Assembly: GCF_001303895.1 (NCBI RefSeq) | Contig: NZ_LJSD01000074.1 | Span: forward strand, 124,001-188,000 | Length of the DNA: 64,000 nt | Origin: Mesorhizobium sp. 1M-11 | Lineage (GTDB): Bacteria > Pseudomonadota > Alphaproteobacteria > Rhizobiales > Rhizobiaceae | Direction: 5' to 3' | In this document: positions 55,280-63,542 of the stretch, in pieces | How the letters are laid out: every line of letters starts with the position of its first letter | How positions within the stretch are numbered: position 1 is the first letter of the stretch | Program-made: the position numbers and the translations under genes | Notes under the pieces: generated by a model | What the model was told of the DNA's origin: nothing | The model's database searches: none | Seen by the model: the letters and a program-made list of their open reading frames with translations, nothing else

Positions 55280-56992
55280 TCAGAACAGGAAGTAGCGCTG
55301 TGCCAGCGCCACGGTTTCTGCGGGCGGGCACGTCAGCAACCTGCCGTCGGCACGCACCTCATAGGTCTCGGGGTCGACTTCCATGACCGGCATCGCGTCG
55401 TTGAGCACCATCGAGCGCTTGCCGATACCGTCCCGCGTGTTGGCGACCGCTACCATCTGTTTTTCAACGCCGATCTTCTCGCGCAGGCCTGATGCCAGCG
55501 CGGCCTGCGACACGAAAGTCACCGAGCTTGCGCTCAGCGCCTTGCCGAAGGCACCGAACATCGGCCTGAAATGCACCGGTTGCGGCGTCGAGATCGAGCC
55601 ATTCGGGTCTCCCATCGGCACCGTCACGATCATCCCGCCGAGCAGGACCATGTCGGGTTTCACCCCGAAGAAGGCCGGGCTCCACAGTGCGAGGTCCGCA
55701 CGCTTGCCGATCTCGATGGAACCGACTTCATGCGCGATGCCGTGGGAGATGGCCGGATTGATCGTGTATTTGGCGACATAGCGGCGGACGCGGAAATTGT
55801 CGTTGCCGGCATCGTCCTCGGCCAGCGATCCACGCTGACGTTTCATCTTGTCGGCGGTCTGCCAGCAGCGGATCACCATCTCGCCGACGCGCCCCATCGC
55901 CTGGCTGTCGGAGGAGATGATCGAGAACGCGCCCATGTCGTGCAGGATATCCTCGGCCGCGATCGTTTCCTTGCGGATGCGGCTTTCGGCGAAGGCGATG
56001 TCCTCCGGGATCGACGGCGACAAATGATGGCAGACCATCAGCATATCGAGATGTTCGGCCACGGTATTGATCGTATAGGGGCGCGTGGGGCTGGTCGAAG
56101 CCGGCAGAACATTGGGGTACTGGCAGACGCGGATGATATCGGGCGCGTGGCCGCCGCCGGCGCCTTCGGTGTGAAAGGAGTGGATCGTCCGGCCCTTGAA
56201 CGCCGCGATCGTGTCCTCGACGAAGCCGCTTTCGTTCAGCGTGTCGGTGTGGATGCCGACCTGCACGTCGAAGCGATCGGCGACGGCCAGGCAGTTGTCG
56301 ATGGCCGCAGGCGTGGTGCCCCAGTCCTCATGCAGCTTCAGGCCGCAGGCACCGCCGAGCACCATCTCCTCGAGCGCGCCGGGCAGGGAGGCGTTGCCCT
56401 TGCCGAACAAGCCGATGTTCATCGGCATGCCGTCGAAAGCCTGGATCATGCGCTCAAGGTGCCACGGGCCCGGCGTGCAGGTGGTGGCCAGCGTTCCGTG
56501 CGCCGGTCCGGTGCCGCCGCCGATCATGCAGGTGACGCCCGAAGTCAGGGCTTCTTCCATCTGCTGCGGCGAGATGAAATGGATGTGGCTGTCGATGGCG
56601 CCGGCGGTCAGGATCCGCCCTTCGCCGGCGATGATTTCCGTGCCCGGCCCGATGACGATGGTAACGCCGGGCTGGGTGTCGGGATTGCCCGCCTTGCCGA
56701 TCGCGGCGATGCGCCCGTCCAGCAGTCCGACATCGGCTTTGTAGATGCCCGTATGATCGACGATCAGCGCATTGGTGATCACGGTGTCCACGGCGCCGTC
56801 GGCGCGCGAGACCTGGCTTTGTCCCATGCCGTCGCGGATCACCTTGCCGCCACCGAATTTCACCTCTTCGCCATAGGTCGTGAAATCCCGCTCCACCTCG
56901 ATGAACAGTTCGGTGTCGGCCAGCCGCACCCTGTCGCCGGTCGTCGGCCCGTACATCTGCGCATAGGTGGCGCGGCTGATCCTTGCTGGCAT
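55280..56992 (-). CDS. ureC: Urease alpha subunit
   Basis: The 570-residue catalytic subunit hydrolysing urea to ammonia and carbamate. Nickel His pair in AIDSHIHFISPQQ, carbamylated Lys in CGLKLHEDWG, flap region HTEGAGGGHAPDIIRV and MVCHHLSPSIPEDIAF. Full length. Gap of 55 bp after ureB. Confidence 0.97.
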   Translation of the reverse strand: MPARISRATYAQMYGPTTGDRVRLADTELFIEVERDFTTYGEEVKFGGGKVIRDGMGQSQVSRADGAVDTVITNALIVDHTGIYKADVGLLDGRIAAIGKAGNPDTQPGVTIVIGPGTEIIAGEGRILTAGAIDSHIHFISPQQMEEALTSGVTCMIGGGTGPAHGTLATTCTPGPWHLERMIQAFDGMPMNIGLFGKGNASLPGALEEMVLGGACGLKLHEDWGTTPAAIDNCLAVADRFDVQVGIHTDTLNESGFVEDTIAAFKGRTIHSFHTEGAGGGHAPDIIRVCQYPNVLPASTSPTRPYTINTVAEHLDMLMVCHHLSPSIPEDIAFAESRIRKETIAAEDILHDMGAFSIISSDSQAMGRVGEMVIRCWQTADKMKRQRGSLAEDDAGNDNFRVRRYVAKYTINPAISHGIAHEVGSIEIGKRADLALWSPAFFGVKPDMVLLGGMIVTVPMGDPNGSISTPQPVHFRPMFGAFGKALSASSVTFVSQAALASGLREKIGVEKQMVAVANTRDGIGKRSMVLNDAMPVMEVDPETYEVRADGRLLTCPPAETVALAQRYFLF

Positions 56993-57047
56993 CGAACGTC
57001 TCCGTCGAAGGATGTCTGTTGCGGAGGCCGGCGAACCGGCCGCAAAC

Positions 57048-57353
57048 TTAGAGCTTTCCCATCACCATCTGGCGAAAGCCGTAGATGACGCGTTCGCCGC
57101 CGAACGGAACCAGCGATACGTCGCGTTCCTGTCCCGGTTCGAACCGCACGGCCGTACCGGCAGCAATGTCCAGCCGCAGCCCTCTCGTCTTTTCACGGTC
57201 GAAACGCAAAGCCGCGTTGACCTCGAAGAAGTGATAATGGCTGCCGACCTGGATCGGCCGGTCGCCTGTATTGGCGACCTTGAGGATAAGAGCCTCGGCA
57301 GCCTGGTTCAGCTCGATATCGCCATCCGGCGTGAGGATTTCTCCCGGGATCAT
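57048..57353 (-). CDS. ureB: Urease beta subunit
   Basis: A 101-residue UreB: MIPGEILTPDGDIELNQAAE, RPIQVGSHYHFFEVN, GERVIYGFRQMVMGKL. Start ATG 57351-57353, just after the stop of the HupE/UreJ gene with a 7-bp gap. Alpha and beta are separate, as in other proteobacteria. Confidence 0.96.
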   Translation of the reverse strand: MIPGEILTPDGDIELNQAAEALILKVANTGDRPIQVGSHYHFFEVNAALRFDREKTRGLRLDIAAGTAVRFEPGQERDVSLVPFGGERVIYGFRQMVMGKL

Positions 57354-57360
57354 CGCGTCC

Positions 57361-58053
57361 TCACCCGGTGATCGCCAGTGCGATGCCGGCCAGCGCCGTC
57401 GCGCCACCGGCGATGCGCATTGCCACAAGCGCCTTGTCGCGCGCGCCCAGGCGGCCAAGGCCGAGGCCGGCCAGGATGCCGGCGCCATGGAGCAGGGCAG
57501 TCGATATCGCAAACCCAGCGGCATAGGAGGCGAATGCCGCGGCGCCGATCTCGGCACTATGCGCATGGCCGTGGAAGAAGGCGAAGAAGCCGACGATGAT
57601 TGCGCCGGCTGCCGCCGGCACCCGCAGCGCCAGCGCAACGAGCAGGCCTAGCACCACCACCGATGCGAGGATCATCGGCTCCACGAATGGCAGCGGCATG
57701 CCGGAGAGACCGGCGACAAAGCCCAGCAGCATGACGCCGACGAAGGCTGCTGGCACCAGCAGAGCGTTTCCGTTTTTCACGGAAACGCGGAAACGCTCTA
57801 GCTTTTTGTTTTTGCGCAATTCCGGACGGAAAACCGCTGCGCACTTTTCCTGGAATTGCTCTAACAGGGCCCGCCCGCCAAGCATGGCCGCCCACAGGCC
57901 CACCGCCACCATGGCGAGGATGTGGTCCAGGCCGGACAGGGGATGGCTGAAGCCGGCGGCGAAGGAGCCATGTTCGGCAGGGTTGAGATGGGCGAAAGCC
58001 GGGCTTGCCGCCAGGCTGAGCGCGATCGTGGTCAACAGGGTCTTCTTCTTCAT
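57361..58053 (-). CDS. ureJ: HupE/UreJ nickel-type membrane protein with an in-frame repeat insertion
   Basis: A HupE/UreJ family protein, 230 residues instead of the usual ~195. Signal-like start MKKKTLLTTIALSLAASPAFA, then HLNPAEHGSFAAGFSHPLSG and LDHILAMVAVGLWAAMLGGRAL. At that point ~35 residues (from LEQFQEKCAAVFRPELRKNK to SVKNGNAL) are encoded by a copy of the palindromic repeat at 57761-57866, after which the family sequence resumes as LVPAAFVGVMLLGFVAGLSG. Removing 105 bp restores a normal GGRALLVPAAF join. The insert is charged and falls between two membrane helices, so function may persist. Located between ureA and ureB, where ureJ is common in rhizobia. Confidence 0.85.
   Translation of the reverse strand: MKKKTLLTTIALSLAASPAFAHLNPAEHGSFAAGFSHPLSGLDHILAMVAVGLWAAMLGGRALLEQFQEKCAAVFRPELRKNKKLERFRVSVKNGNALLVPAAFVGVMLLGFVAGLSGMPLPFVEPMILASVVVLGLLVALALRVPAAAGAIIVGFFAFFHGHAHSAEIGAAAFASYAAGFAISTALLHGAGILAGLGLGRLGARDKALVAMRIAGGATALAGIALAITG
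57761..57866. repeat. Dispersed palindromic repeat, copy 7, inside the HupE/UreJ gene
   Basis: A full ~106-bp copy: AGAGCGTTTCCG, hairpin with CGGAAACGCGGAAACGCTCT, GCGCAATTCCGGACGGAAAA, TCCTGGAATTGCTCTAA. It is open in the reading frame of the host gene for its whole length. Confidence 0.9.
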
Positions 58054-58087
58054 CACCGTCGTCTCTCCTCTTGGCTTCTGCCCGTTT

Positions 58088-58390
58088 TCAACGGATCGGT
58101 TCGTGCACGGTCACCAATTTGGTGCCGTCCGGGAATGTCGCTTCGACCTGCACGTTGTGGATCATCTCCGCCACGCCCTCCATCACCTGGGCGCGGGAGA
58201 TGACATGCGCGCCGGCCTCCATGAGGTCGGCGACGGAACGTCCGTCGCGCGCGCCCTCGACGAGGAAGTCGGAAATCAGCGCGATCGCCTCCGGATGGTT
58301 GAGCTTGACGCCCCGTTCCAGCCGTCGGCGCGCTACCATCGCCGCCATGGCGACCAAGAGCTTGTCCTTCTCCCGAGGTGTCAGATTCAT
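58088..58390 (-). CDS. ureA: Urease gamma subunit
   Basis: A 100-residue UreA: NLTPREKDKLLVAMAAMVAR, RGVKLNHPEAIALISDFLVE, QVEATFPDGTKLVTVHEPIR. It lies 24 bp after ureD and 34 bp before the HupE/UreJ gene. Confidence 0.97.
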   Translation of the reverse strand: MNLTPREKDKLLVAMAAMVARRRLERGVKLNHPEAIALISDFLVEGARDGRSVADLMEAGAHVISRAQVMEGVAEMIHNVQVEATFPDGTKLVTVHEPIR

Positions 58391-58414
58391 GGTTCAACCG
58401 GACCGTTCGTTGTT

Positions 58415-59251
58415 CTAGATCGACCAAACTTTAGGCAGCGACTGCCCATTCAGTAGTCGCAGCAGGAGTGCCAGCCGCTTGCGCAGGCCATAGCTGTCCG
58501 GCGCGTGAAGCCTTGCCAGCAGCTTGTCGACGCCGCCAACTTGCCAGTTGCTGACCGCACCATCCTTGCCGACGATTGCACGCGCCGCGTCCAGATGGCG
58601 CCCGGCTTCGGGGCCTGCCAGCAACACTGTTGCCAGGGCGCGCTGGCCGCCGGCTATGGCTGCGCGACCCAGTTGCGCGCCGAGATCCGGGCCAAGCCGG
58701 AAATCCTCGGCGTGGATCGGCCGTCCATCGACGCGGATCCGCCAGCGGTCATGGAAACGCGTTTCCGTCACGATCTCTCCCATCGCCTGCCTTCCAAACA
58801 CCACGGCTTCCACCAGCAGCACGGTAGCGCTGCCGTCCATGTCGACCTCCAGCCGCCGGGACAGGGCCGAACGCTCGAACAGGATCGTCTCTTGCGGAAG
58901 CCAAGCAAGATGCGTGCCTTTTTCGGCGGTCAGCCGCGTTTCGACGACGGCTGCACTTTCAGGCGACCTGTAGATGCGCTCGCAGGTCTGGGTGGTGATG
59001 ACTGCCGACGTGTCTTCGCATGCCTGGACGGTCCAGTTCAGGCGATCACCGCCGGTCAGCCCGCCGGCGGTGTTGATGAGGATGGCTTCGAACGGGTCGC
59101 ACGTCACACGCGGCATGCGGATCTTGGCGCAGCCCTCCTGGAAGAGGCGGGCGATGCGCGATCGGCCGTGTCGCTGTTCCACCTGGATGTTGCCGTGCCC
59201 CACGGCGCGTTGCGGGGCAAGCTCCGCCAGGCTTTCGCTCTTCGTCAGCAT
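58415..59251 (-). CDS. ureD: Urease accessory protein UreD
   Basis: A 278-residue UreD (UreH) scaffold that recruits UreFG to apo-urease. Signatures: RAVGHGNIQVEQRHGRSRIA, LINTAGGLTGGDRLNWTVQA, ITTQTCERIYRS, AWLPQETILFERSALSRRLE. I start at MLTKSESLAE; the reading frame stays open upstream through a repeat-rich region, but that part is not UreD-like. First gene of the urease operon. Confidence 0.93.
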   Translation of the reverse strand: MLTKSESLAELAPQRAVGHGNIQVEQRHGRSRIARLFQEGCAKIRMPRVTCDPFEAILINTAGGLTGGDRLNWTVQACEDTSAVITTQTCERIYRSPESAAVVETRLTAEKGTHLAWLPQETILFERSALSRRLEVDMDGSATVLLVEAVVFGRQAMGEIVTETRFHDRWRIRVDGRPIHAEDFRLGPDLGAQLGRAAIAGGQRALATVLLAGPEAGRHLDAARAIVGKDGAVSNWQVGGVDKLLARLHAPDSYGLRKRLALLLRLLNGQSLPKVWSI

Positions 59252-59531
59252 GCGCGCCCACCCGTCCGGCCTTGTCGCATGACCCCGAAAATCGGCATCG
59301 ATTTTCGGAAAGGCAGGGTGGCTTGCGCCACCCATCATGCGCAAAATCAAAGTGCTAGAGCGACCTTTGCGCGTCCAAGGACGCCCGGCGCTCCAGAGCA
59401 TTTTGTAGCCAAGTGGAATCACTTGGCGTTACAAAAATGCGACTAAAACAAAACTTAGAGCGTTTCCGCGGTTCCGTGAAAAACGGAAACGCTCTAGTCG
59501 CATGCCACTTTAAGAGAGTGCGAGGACTTGT
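59252..59531. repeat. Mosaic palindromic region between ureD and the GMC oxidoreductase gene
   Basis: Several inverted repeats in a row: CGAAAATCG/CGATTTTCG near 59285, GGTGGC/GCCACC near 59325, GCGTCC/GGACGC near 59380, and AGCATTTTGTA/TTACAAAAATGC around CCAAGT..ACTTGG near 59400-59440. Then copy 8 of the dispersed repeat follows (59457-59495, AGAGCGTTTCCG...GGAAACGCTCT) inside outer arms ATGCGACTA (59437-59445) and TAGTCGCAT (59495-59503). It must contain the ureD promoter and the end of the preceding transcript. Confidence 0.7.
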
Positions 59532-61139
59532 CTACCGATCCTGCAGGATCATCTCCGACGCCTTCTCGGCGATCATGATCACCGGCGAGTTCGTGTTGCC
59601 GGAGACGATCGTCGGCATGATCGAAGCGTCGACGACGCGCAGGCTGCCGAGGCCGTGTACGCGAAGTCGGTCATCGACCACCGCCATGTCGTCCGAACCC
59701 ATCTTGCAGGTGCCGACAGGGTGGAAGATCGTCGTGGCGATGTCGCCAACCTTGCGCACCAGATCATCCTGGCTGGTGACCTGAGGCCCGGGCAGCATTT
59801 CTTCCGGTTCGAAACGCGCGATCGCCTTGGTCTTCATCAGCCGGCGCGCGTGTTCGATCGATGCGACCGCGACATGCCGGTCGCCTTCCGTCGACAGATA
59901 GTTCGGCCGGATCTTTGCCGCCGCCTTCGGATTGGCGCTTTCCATGTGGACGGTACCGCGGCTTTCGGGCCGCAGGTTGCAGACCGAGACCGTCACCGCG
60001 GGGAAGCGATGCAGCGGCTCGCCTAGCCGGTCGGTGCTGAGCGGCTGCACGTGGTATTCGAGATCCGGCGTGGCGAGCCTGCTGTCGGAGCGGGCGAAGA
60101 TGCCGAGCTGGCTCGGCGCCATCGACAGCGGGCCGCTGCGCCACAGCGCGTATTCGGCGCCCATCGCCGCGCGGCGTACGAGATTGTGGTAGCGCTGGTT
60201 CAGCGTATCGGCGTTCTTGACCTTGAACACGGTGCGGATCTGCAGATGGTCTTGCAGGTTTTCGCCAACGCCTTGCAGGGCGTGCCGCGTCTCGATGCCC
60301 AGATTGGACAGGAGGTCCGGTCTGCCGACGCCAGAAAGTTCAAGGATCTTCGGCGAGTTGATGGCGCCGGCTGCCAGGATCGTTTCTGCAGCCTTGGCGA
60401 ATTGCAGCTTGCCCTCATGACGGAAGACCACGCCGGTCGCGCGGCGTCCGTCGAAGGCGAGTCGCTCGGTTTCGGCGCCGGTCAGGACGCGCAGGTTGGG
60501 GCGGTTGACGATGCTGCGCAGGAACGCCTTGGAGGTGTTCCACCGCACGCCCTTCTTCTGGTTGACCTCGAAATAGCCGGAGCCTTCATTGGTGCCGCTG
60601 TTGAAGTCTTCAGTGCGCGGAATGCCGAGCTCCTCGGCAGCGTCGCGGAAAGCATCAAGGATCGGCCAGGAAAGGCGCTGCTTTTCCACCCGCCATTCGC
60701 CGCCGGCGCCGTGCATGGTGCTGTTGCCGCCGTGGTAATCCTCGGACTTGCGGAAATAGGGCAGCACATCGTCCCAGCCCCAGCCGCCATTGCCGGCCTG
60801 GCGCCAGCCGTCATAGTCGGCGGCCTGGCCGCGCATGTAGATCATGCCGTTGATGGACGAGCAGCCACCCAGCACCTTGCCGCGCGGATAGTTGAGGCTG
60901 CGTCCGTTGAGGCCGGCATCCGGCTCGGTCTTCATCAGCCAGTCGGTGCGCGGATTGCCCATGCAGTAGAGATAGCCGATCGGGATATCGACCCAATGGT
61001 AGCGGTCGCTGCCGCCGGCTTCGAGCAGAAGCACCTTGTTGCGCGGGTCGGCCGAAAGGCGGTTCGCCAGCACGCAGCCGGCAGAGCCCGCGCCGACAAT
61101 CACGAAGTCGAATTCGCCGAAGGAAGCGGGTTCGGTCAC
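59532..61139 (-). CDS. GMC family FAD-dependent oxidoreductase (choline/alcohol dehydrogenase-like)
   Basis: A 535-residue GMC enzyme. FAD motif VIVGAGSAGCVLANRLSADP, GMC signature GGCSSINGMIYMRGQAADYD, second signature GAINSPKILELSGVG, catalytic region HPVGTCKMGSD and VSGNTNSPVIMIAEKASEMI. It resembles BetA but sits with a sugar kinase and aldolase, so the substrate is more likely a polyol or sugar alcohol. The GTG start overlaps the kinase stop codon (GTGA). Confidence 0.9.
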   Translation of the reverse strand: MTEPASFGEFDFVIVGAGSAGCVLANRLSADPRNKVLLLEAGGSDRYHWVDIPIGYLYCMGNPRTDWLMKTEPDAGLNGRSLNYPRGKVLGGCSSINGMIYMRGQAADYDGWRQAGNGGWGWDDVLPYFRKSEDYHGGNSTMHGAGGEWRVEKQRLSWPILDAFRDAAEELGIPRTEDFNSGTNEGSGYFEVNQKKGVRWNTSKAFLRSIVNRPNLRVLTGAETERLAFDGRRATGVVFRHEGKLQFAKAAETILAAGAINSPKILELSGVGRPDLLSNLGIETRHALQGVGENLQDHLQIRTVFKVKNADTLNQRYHNLVRRAAMGAEYALWRSGPLSMAPSQLGIFARSDSRLATPDLEYHVQPLSTDRLGEPLHRFPAVTVSVCNLRPESRGTVHMESANPKAAAKIRPNYLSTEGDRHVAVASIEHARRLMKTKAIARFEPEEMLPGPQVTSQDDLVRKVGDIATTIFHPVGTCKMGSDDMAVVDDRLRVHGLGSLRVVDASIMPTIVSGNTNSPVIMIAEKASEMILQDR

Positions 61140-62650
61140 GGCTGCGCCTGCGTCTTGGCGATGCGTTCCCACATCGGGTTCATCGCCTGGTTGATCTCGC
61201 CATAGAGTTGGTAGCGCGCGGCATAGGCAGGGGCAATCGCGCCATTGGGCGAATAGCGCCGTGCAGCCGAGGTCATCGCAGAAGCGCCTGCCGCGAAGTC
61301 GGTGAAGACACCGACACCGGTGCCGGCGGCGATCGCAGCACCCAGCGCTCCGGTCTCGCGGCTCCTCGCCACGGTGACGGGCACGCCGAGCACATCGGCG
61401 AAGATCTGGGCCCAGACGCCGCTGCGCGAGCCGCCGCCAGACAACACCGCCTCATCGAAATGCGCTCCGGCCCGGTAGAGCGTCTCGACATGGCGCTTGT
61501 GTTCGAAGGCAACGCCCTCGAACAGGGCTCTCAGCATATGCGCGCGGCCATGCCAGCCGGCGATGCCGTAGAATCCGGCGCGTGCACGCCCGTTCTGCTG
61601 CGAGCCGTACAGGAAGGGGTGGTAGATCGGTACGTCGCCGGCAGGGTCGACGGAAGCGACCAGCTCGCTGGCGTGTTCGAACGGCGATTTTCCATCGCTG
61701 GCTTCGTGTTCCAGGAATTCACGTGCGATCCATTCGAGATTGGCCGCCGAGGTGGCGCTGGATTCGATCGCCAGGTAGCGCTGCGGGTCGAAGGTTGACA
61801 GCATGAAGATCGAGGGGTCGCGGATAGGCTCGTCGGTGATGACCTGGTTGATGCTCCAGGTGCCGGCAATGATCGAGGCGGCACCCGTGCGGGTCACGCC
61901 CGAGCCGATGGCGCTCGCCACCACGTCGAACAGGCCGGCGATCACCGGCGTTCCGGCCTTCAGGCCGGTCAGCGCCGCCACCTGCGCCGTGACATGGCCG
62001 GCGATTTCCGCGGATTCCAGTGCCGGCGGCAACAGGTCCATGCAGTCGTCGAGATCGTAGGCGGCGAGCAGGCCCTGTTCGTAGCGGCGCGCCGGCATGC
62101 TGAGCAGGCCGCAGCCCGACATGTCGGTGGTGTCGCTCGAGCGCGCGCCGGTCAGCCGGTTGACGACGAAGTCCTTGCACAGGAACACGGTGCCGATGCG
62201 CTGGAACAGCTCCGGGGCGAAACGCTTGATCCAGGCAAGCAGTGTCGGTGTCTGCGCAGCCCAGGGCCGCTGCAGGCAATAGGGATAGGTGCGGTCGCCG
62301 ACATTGGCTTGCGCCCACTCAGCGACGATGCCGACCCCGCGCGTGTCGAGCGACTGGATGCCGATCAGCGGCGCGCCGTCGCGGTCGAGTGCGTAGAGGC
62401 CGTTGCCGTGCCCGGCGCAACCGATCGCGACGATGTCGCCGGCATCGATGCCCGCTTGCTCGATGCAGCGGCGGATCACCGTGACGGCATTGGCCCAGAG
62501 CTCGCTGAGGTCGCGTTCGACATGGCCGGGCTTCGGCATCGACGAGCGGCCGTCGAGTGCGGCCATCGCCAGTTCCCGCCCTGTGGTGTCGAAGATGATG
62601 GCTTTGATGACCGTGTTGCCGGCATCAAGACCCAGAATGTAGTTACCCAT
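61136..62650 (-). CDS. FGGY family carbohydrate kinase (L-xylulose kinase-like)
   Basis: A 504-residue FGGY kinase: NYILGLDAGNTVIKAIIFDT (phosphate 1), PKPGHVERDLSELWANAVTV, LTGLKAGTPVIAGLFDVVAS and SGGGSRSGVWAQIFADVLGV. By recalled similarity it is nearer LyxK-type kinases than xylulokinase or glycerol kinase; substrate is unproven. It is the third gene of the operon and is coupled to the GMC oxidoreductase. Confidence 0.88.
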   Translation of the reverse strand: MGNYILGLDAGNTVIKAIIFDTTGRELAMAALDGRSSMPKPGHVERDLSELWANAVTVIRRCIEQAGIDAGDIVAIGCAGHGNGLYALDRDGAPLIGIQSLDTRGVGIVAEWAQANVGDRTYPYCLQRPWAAQTPTLLAWIKRFAPELFQRIGTVFLCKDFVVNRLTGARSSDTTDMSGCGLLSMPARRYEQGLLAAYDLDDCMDLLPPALESAEIAGHVTAQVAALTGLKAGTPVIAGLFDVVASAIGSGVTRTGAASIIAGTWSINQVITDEPIRDPSIFMLSTFDPQRYLAIESSATSAANLEWIAREFLEHEASDGKSPFEHASELVASVDPAGDVPIYHPFLYGSQQNGRARAGFYGIAGWHGRAHMLRALFEGVAFEHKRHVETLYRAGAHFDEAVLSGGGSRSGVWAQIFADVLGVPVTVARSRETGALGAAIAAGTGVGVFTDFAAGASAMTSAARRYSPNGAIAPAYAARYQLYGEINQAMNPMWERIAKTQAQP

Positions 62651-62670
62651 CGGCCTCCTCCCGAGGTGTT

Positions 62671-62695
62671 CCCTTCTCCCACGAGGGGAGAAGGG
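62671..62695 (-). repeat. Intercistronic hairpin
   Basis: CCCTTCTCCC (62671-62680), loop ACGAG, GGGAGAAGGG (62686-62695), perfect 10-bp arms in the 52-bp gap between the aldolase and kinase genes. It may be a small intergenic repeat and could lower expression of downstream genes. No T run. Confidence 0.6.
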
Positions 62696-62702
62696 AAGGG
62701 CA

Positions 62703-63542
62703 TCACGACTGGTTGTACAGGTCCCAGGCCTTGGCGCCATCCGCGTTGTCGTGAATGATCGCCATCAGGCCGCGCACGACGGCGCTCGGATTGGCATGCT
62801 GGTAGATGTTGCGGCCGTAGACCATGCCGAGCGCACCTTGCGCCATCAGCGCCGCCGACTTGTCGAACACCGCGCGCAGATTCTCCTTGCCGCCGCCGCG
62901 CACCAGCACCGGGCAGCGTGCTGCTTCGACGACACGATGGAAGTCTTCAGCCCGGGTGGTCGGGTCGGCCTTGACCACGTCGGCGCCCATCTCGCGCGCC
63001 AGGCGCGTCAGCGTCACGATCTTCTCGGCGTCGCCGTCCACCATGTAGCCACCCTGTTCCACTGGCAGCATGGCCAGCGGTTCGATCATCAATGGCATGC
63101 CATATTTTTCGCAGTCGGCGCGCACGCGGGAAATGTTCTGCACGCATTGCCTGAACAGGTCCGGCTCGTCAGGCAGCATGAACAGGTTCACCACCACGCA
63201 GGCAGCATCCATCTCGATGGCGCCGATCAGCGGCTCGGCCTCGTTCTGCAGCACGGCCCACATCGCACGATGGCGGATCCTGTTGTAGGGGTTGCCCATG
63301 TCGATCCGCATGACCAGCGCCGGCTTGTCCTTGCCTGGCACATCCTGGAGCAGGTCGGCCTGGCCGTAATTCATCTGGATGGCATCGGGGCCGGCCTTGA
63401 CCAGCTTGTCCACCACGCCGGCCATGTCTTCCAGTCCGACCAGGAAGCTCGGCTCGTTGCACACGCCATGGTCGATGGCGACGTCGAGGCAGCGGCCGTT
63501 GCCGAACAGCCTGTTCATGCGGACTTTCTTGTTCACGCGCAT
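62703..63542 (-). CDS. Class I aldolase (DeoC/FbaB/LsrF-like)
   Basis: A 279-residue TIM-barrel aldolase: GRCLDVAIDHGVCNEPSFLV, AGPDAIQMNYGQADLLQDV, MGADVVKADPTTRAEDFHRV (Schiff-base Lys in VVKAD), CPVLVRGGGKENLRAVFDKS. The DHG and GGGK motifs are typical of LsrF/FbaB. It probably splits or condenses a phosphorylated ketose made by the kinase. AAGGAG precedes the ATG, which overlaps the upstream GlpD-like gene by 10 bp. Confidence 0.88.
   Translation of the reverse strand: MRVNKKVRMNRLFGNGRCLDVAIDHGVCNEPSFLVGLEDMAGVVDKLVKAGPDAIQMNYGQADLLQDVPGKDKPALVMRIDMGNPYNRIRHRAMWAVLQNEAEPLIGAIEMDAACVVVNLFMLPDEPDLFRQCVQNISRVRADCEKYGMPLMIEPLAMLPVEQGGYMVDGDAEKIVTLTRLAREMGADVVKADPTTRAEDFHRVVEAARCPVLVRGGGKENLRAVFDKSAALMAQGALGMVYGRNIYQHANPSAVVRGLMAIIHDNADGAKAWDLYNQS

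Noticed and set aside
58415..59422. A longer ureD starting upstream at 59422
   Set aside because: The extra ~57 residues are encoded by palindromic repeats and do not resemble UreD; the ATG at 59249-59251 gives the normal length.
8921..59503. Treating the repeated palindromes as a CRISPR array or as insertion sequence ends
   Set aside because: Copies are dispersed over 50 kb, not tandem, have no spacers, no transposase and no target duplications that I could see.
59532..61139. Naming the GMC oxidoreductase betA
   Set aside because: No betB or betI nearby and the operon context points to sugar or polyol metabolism.
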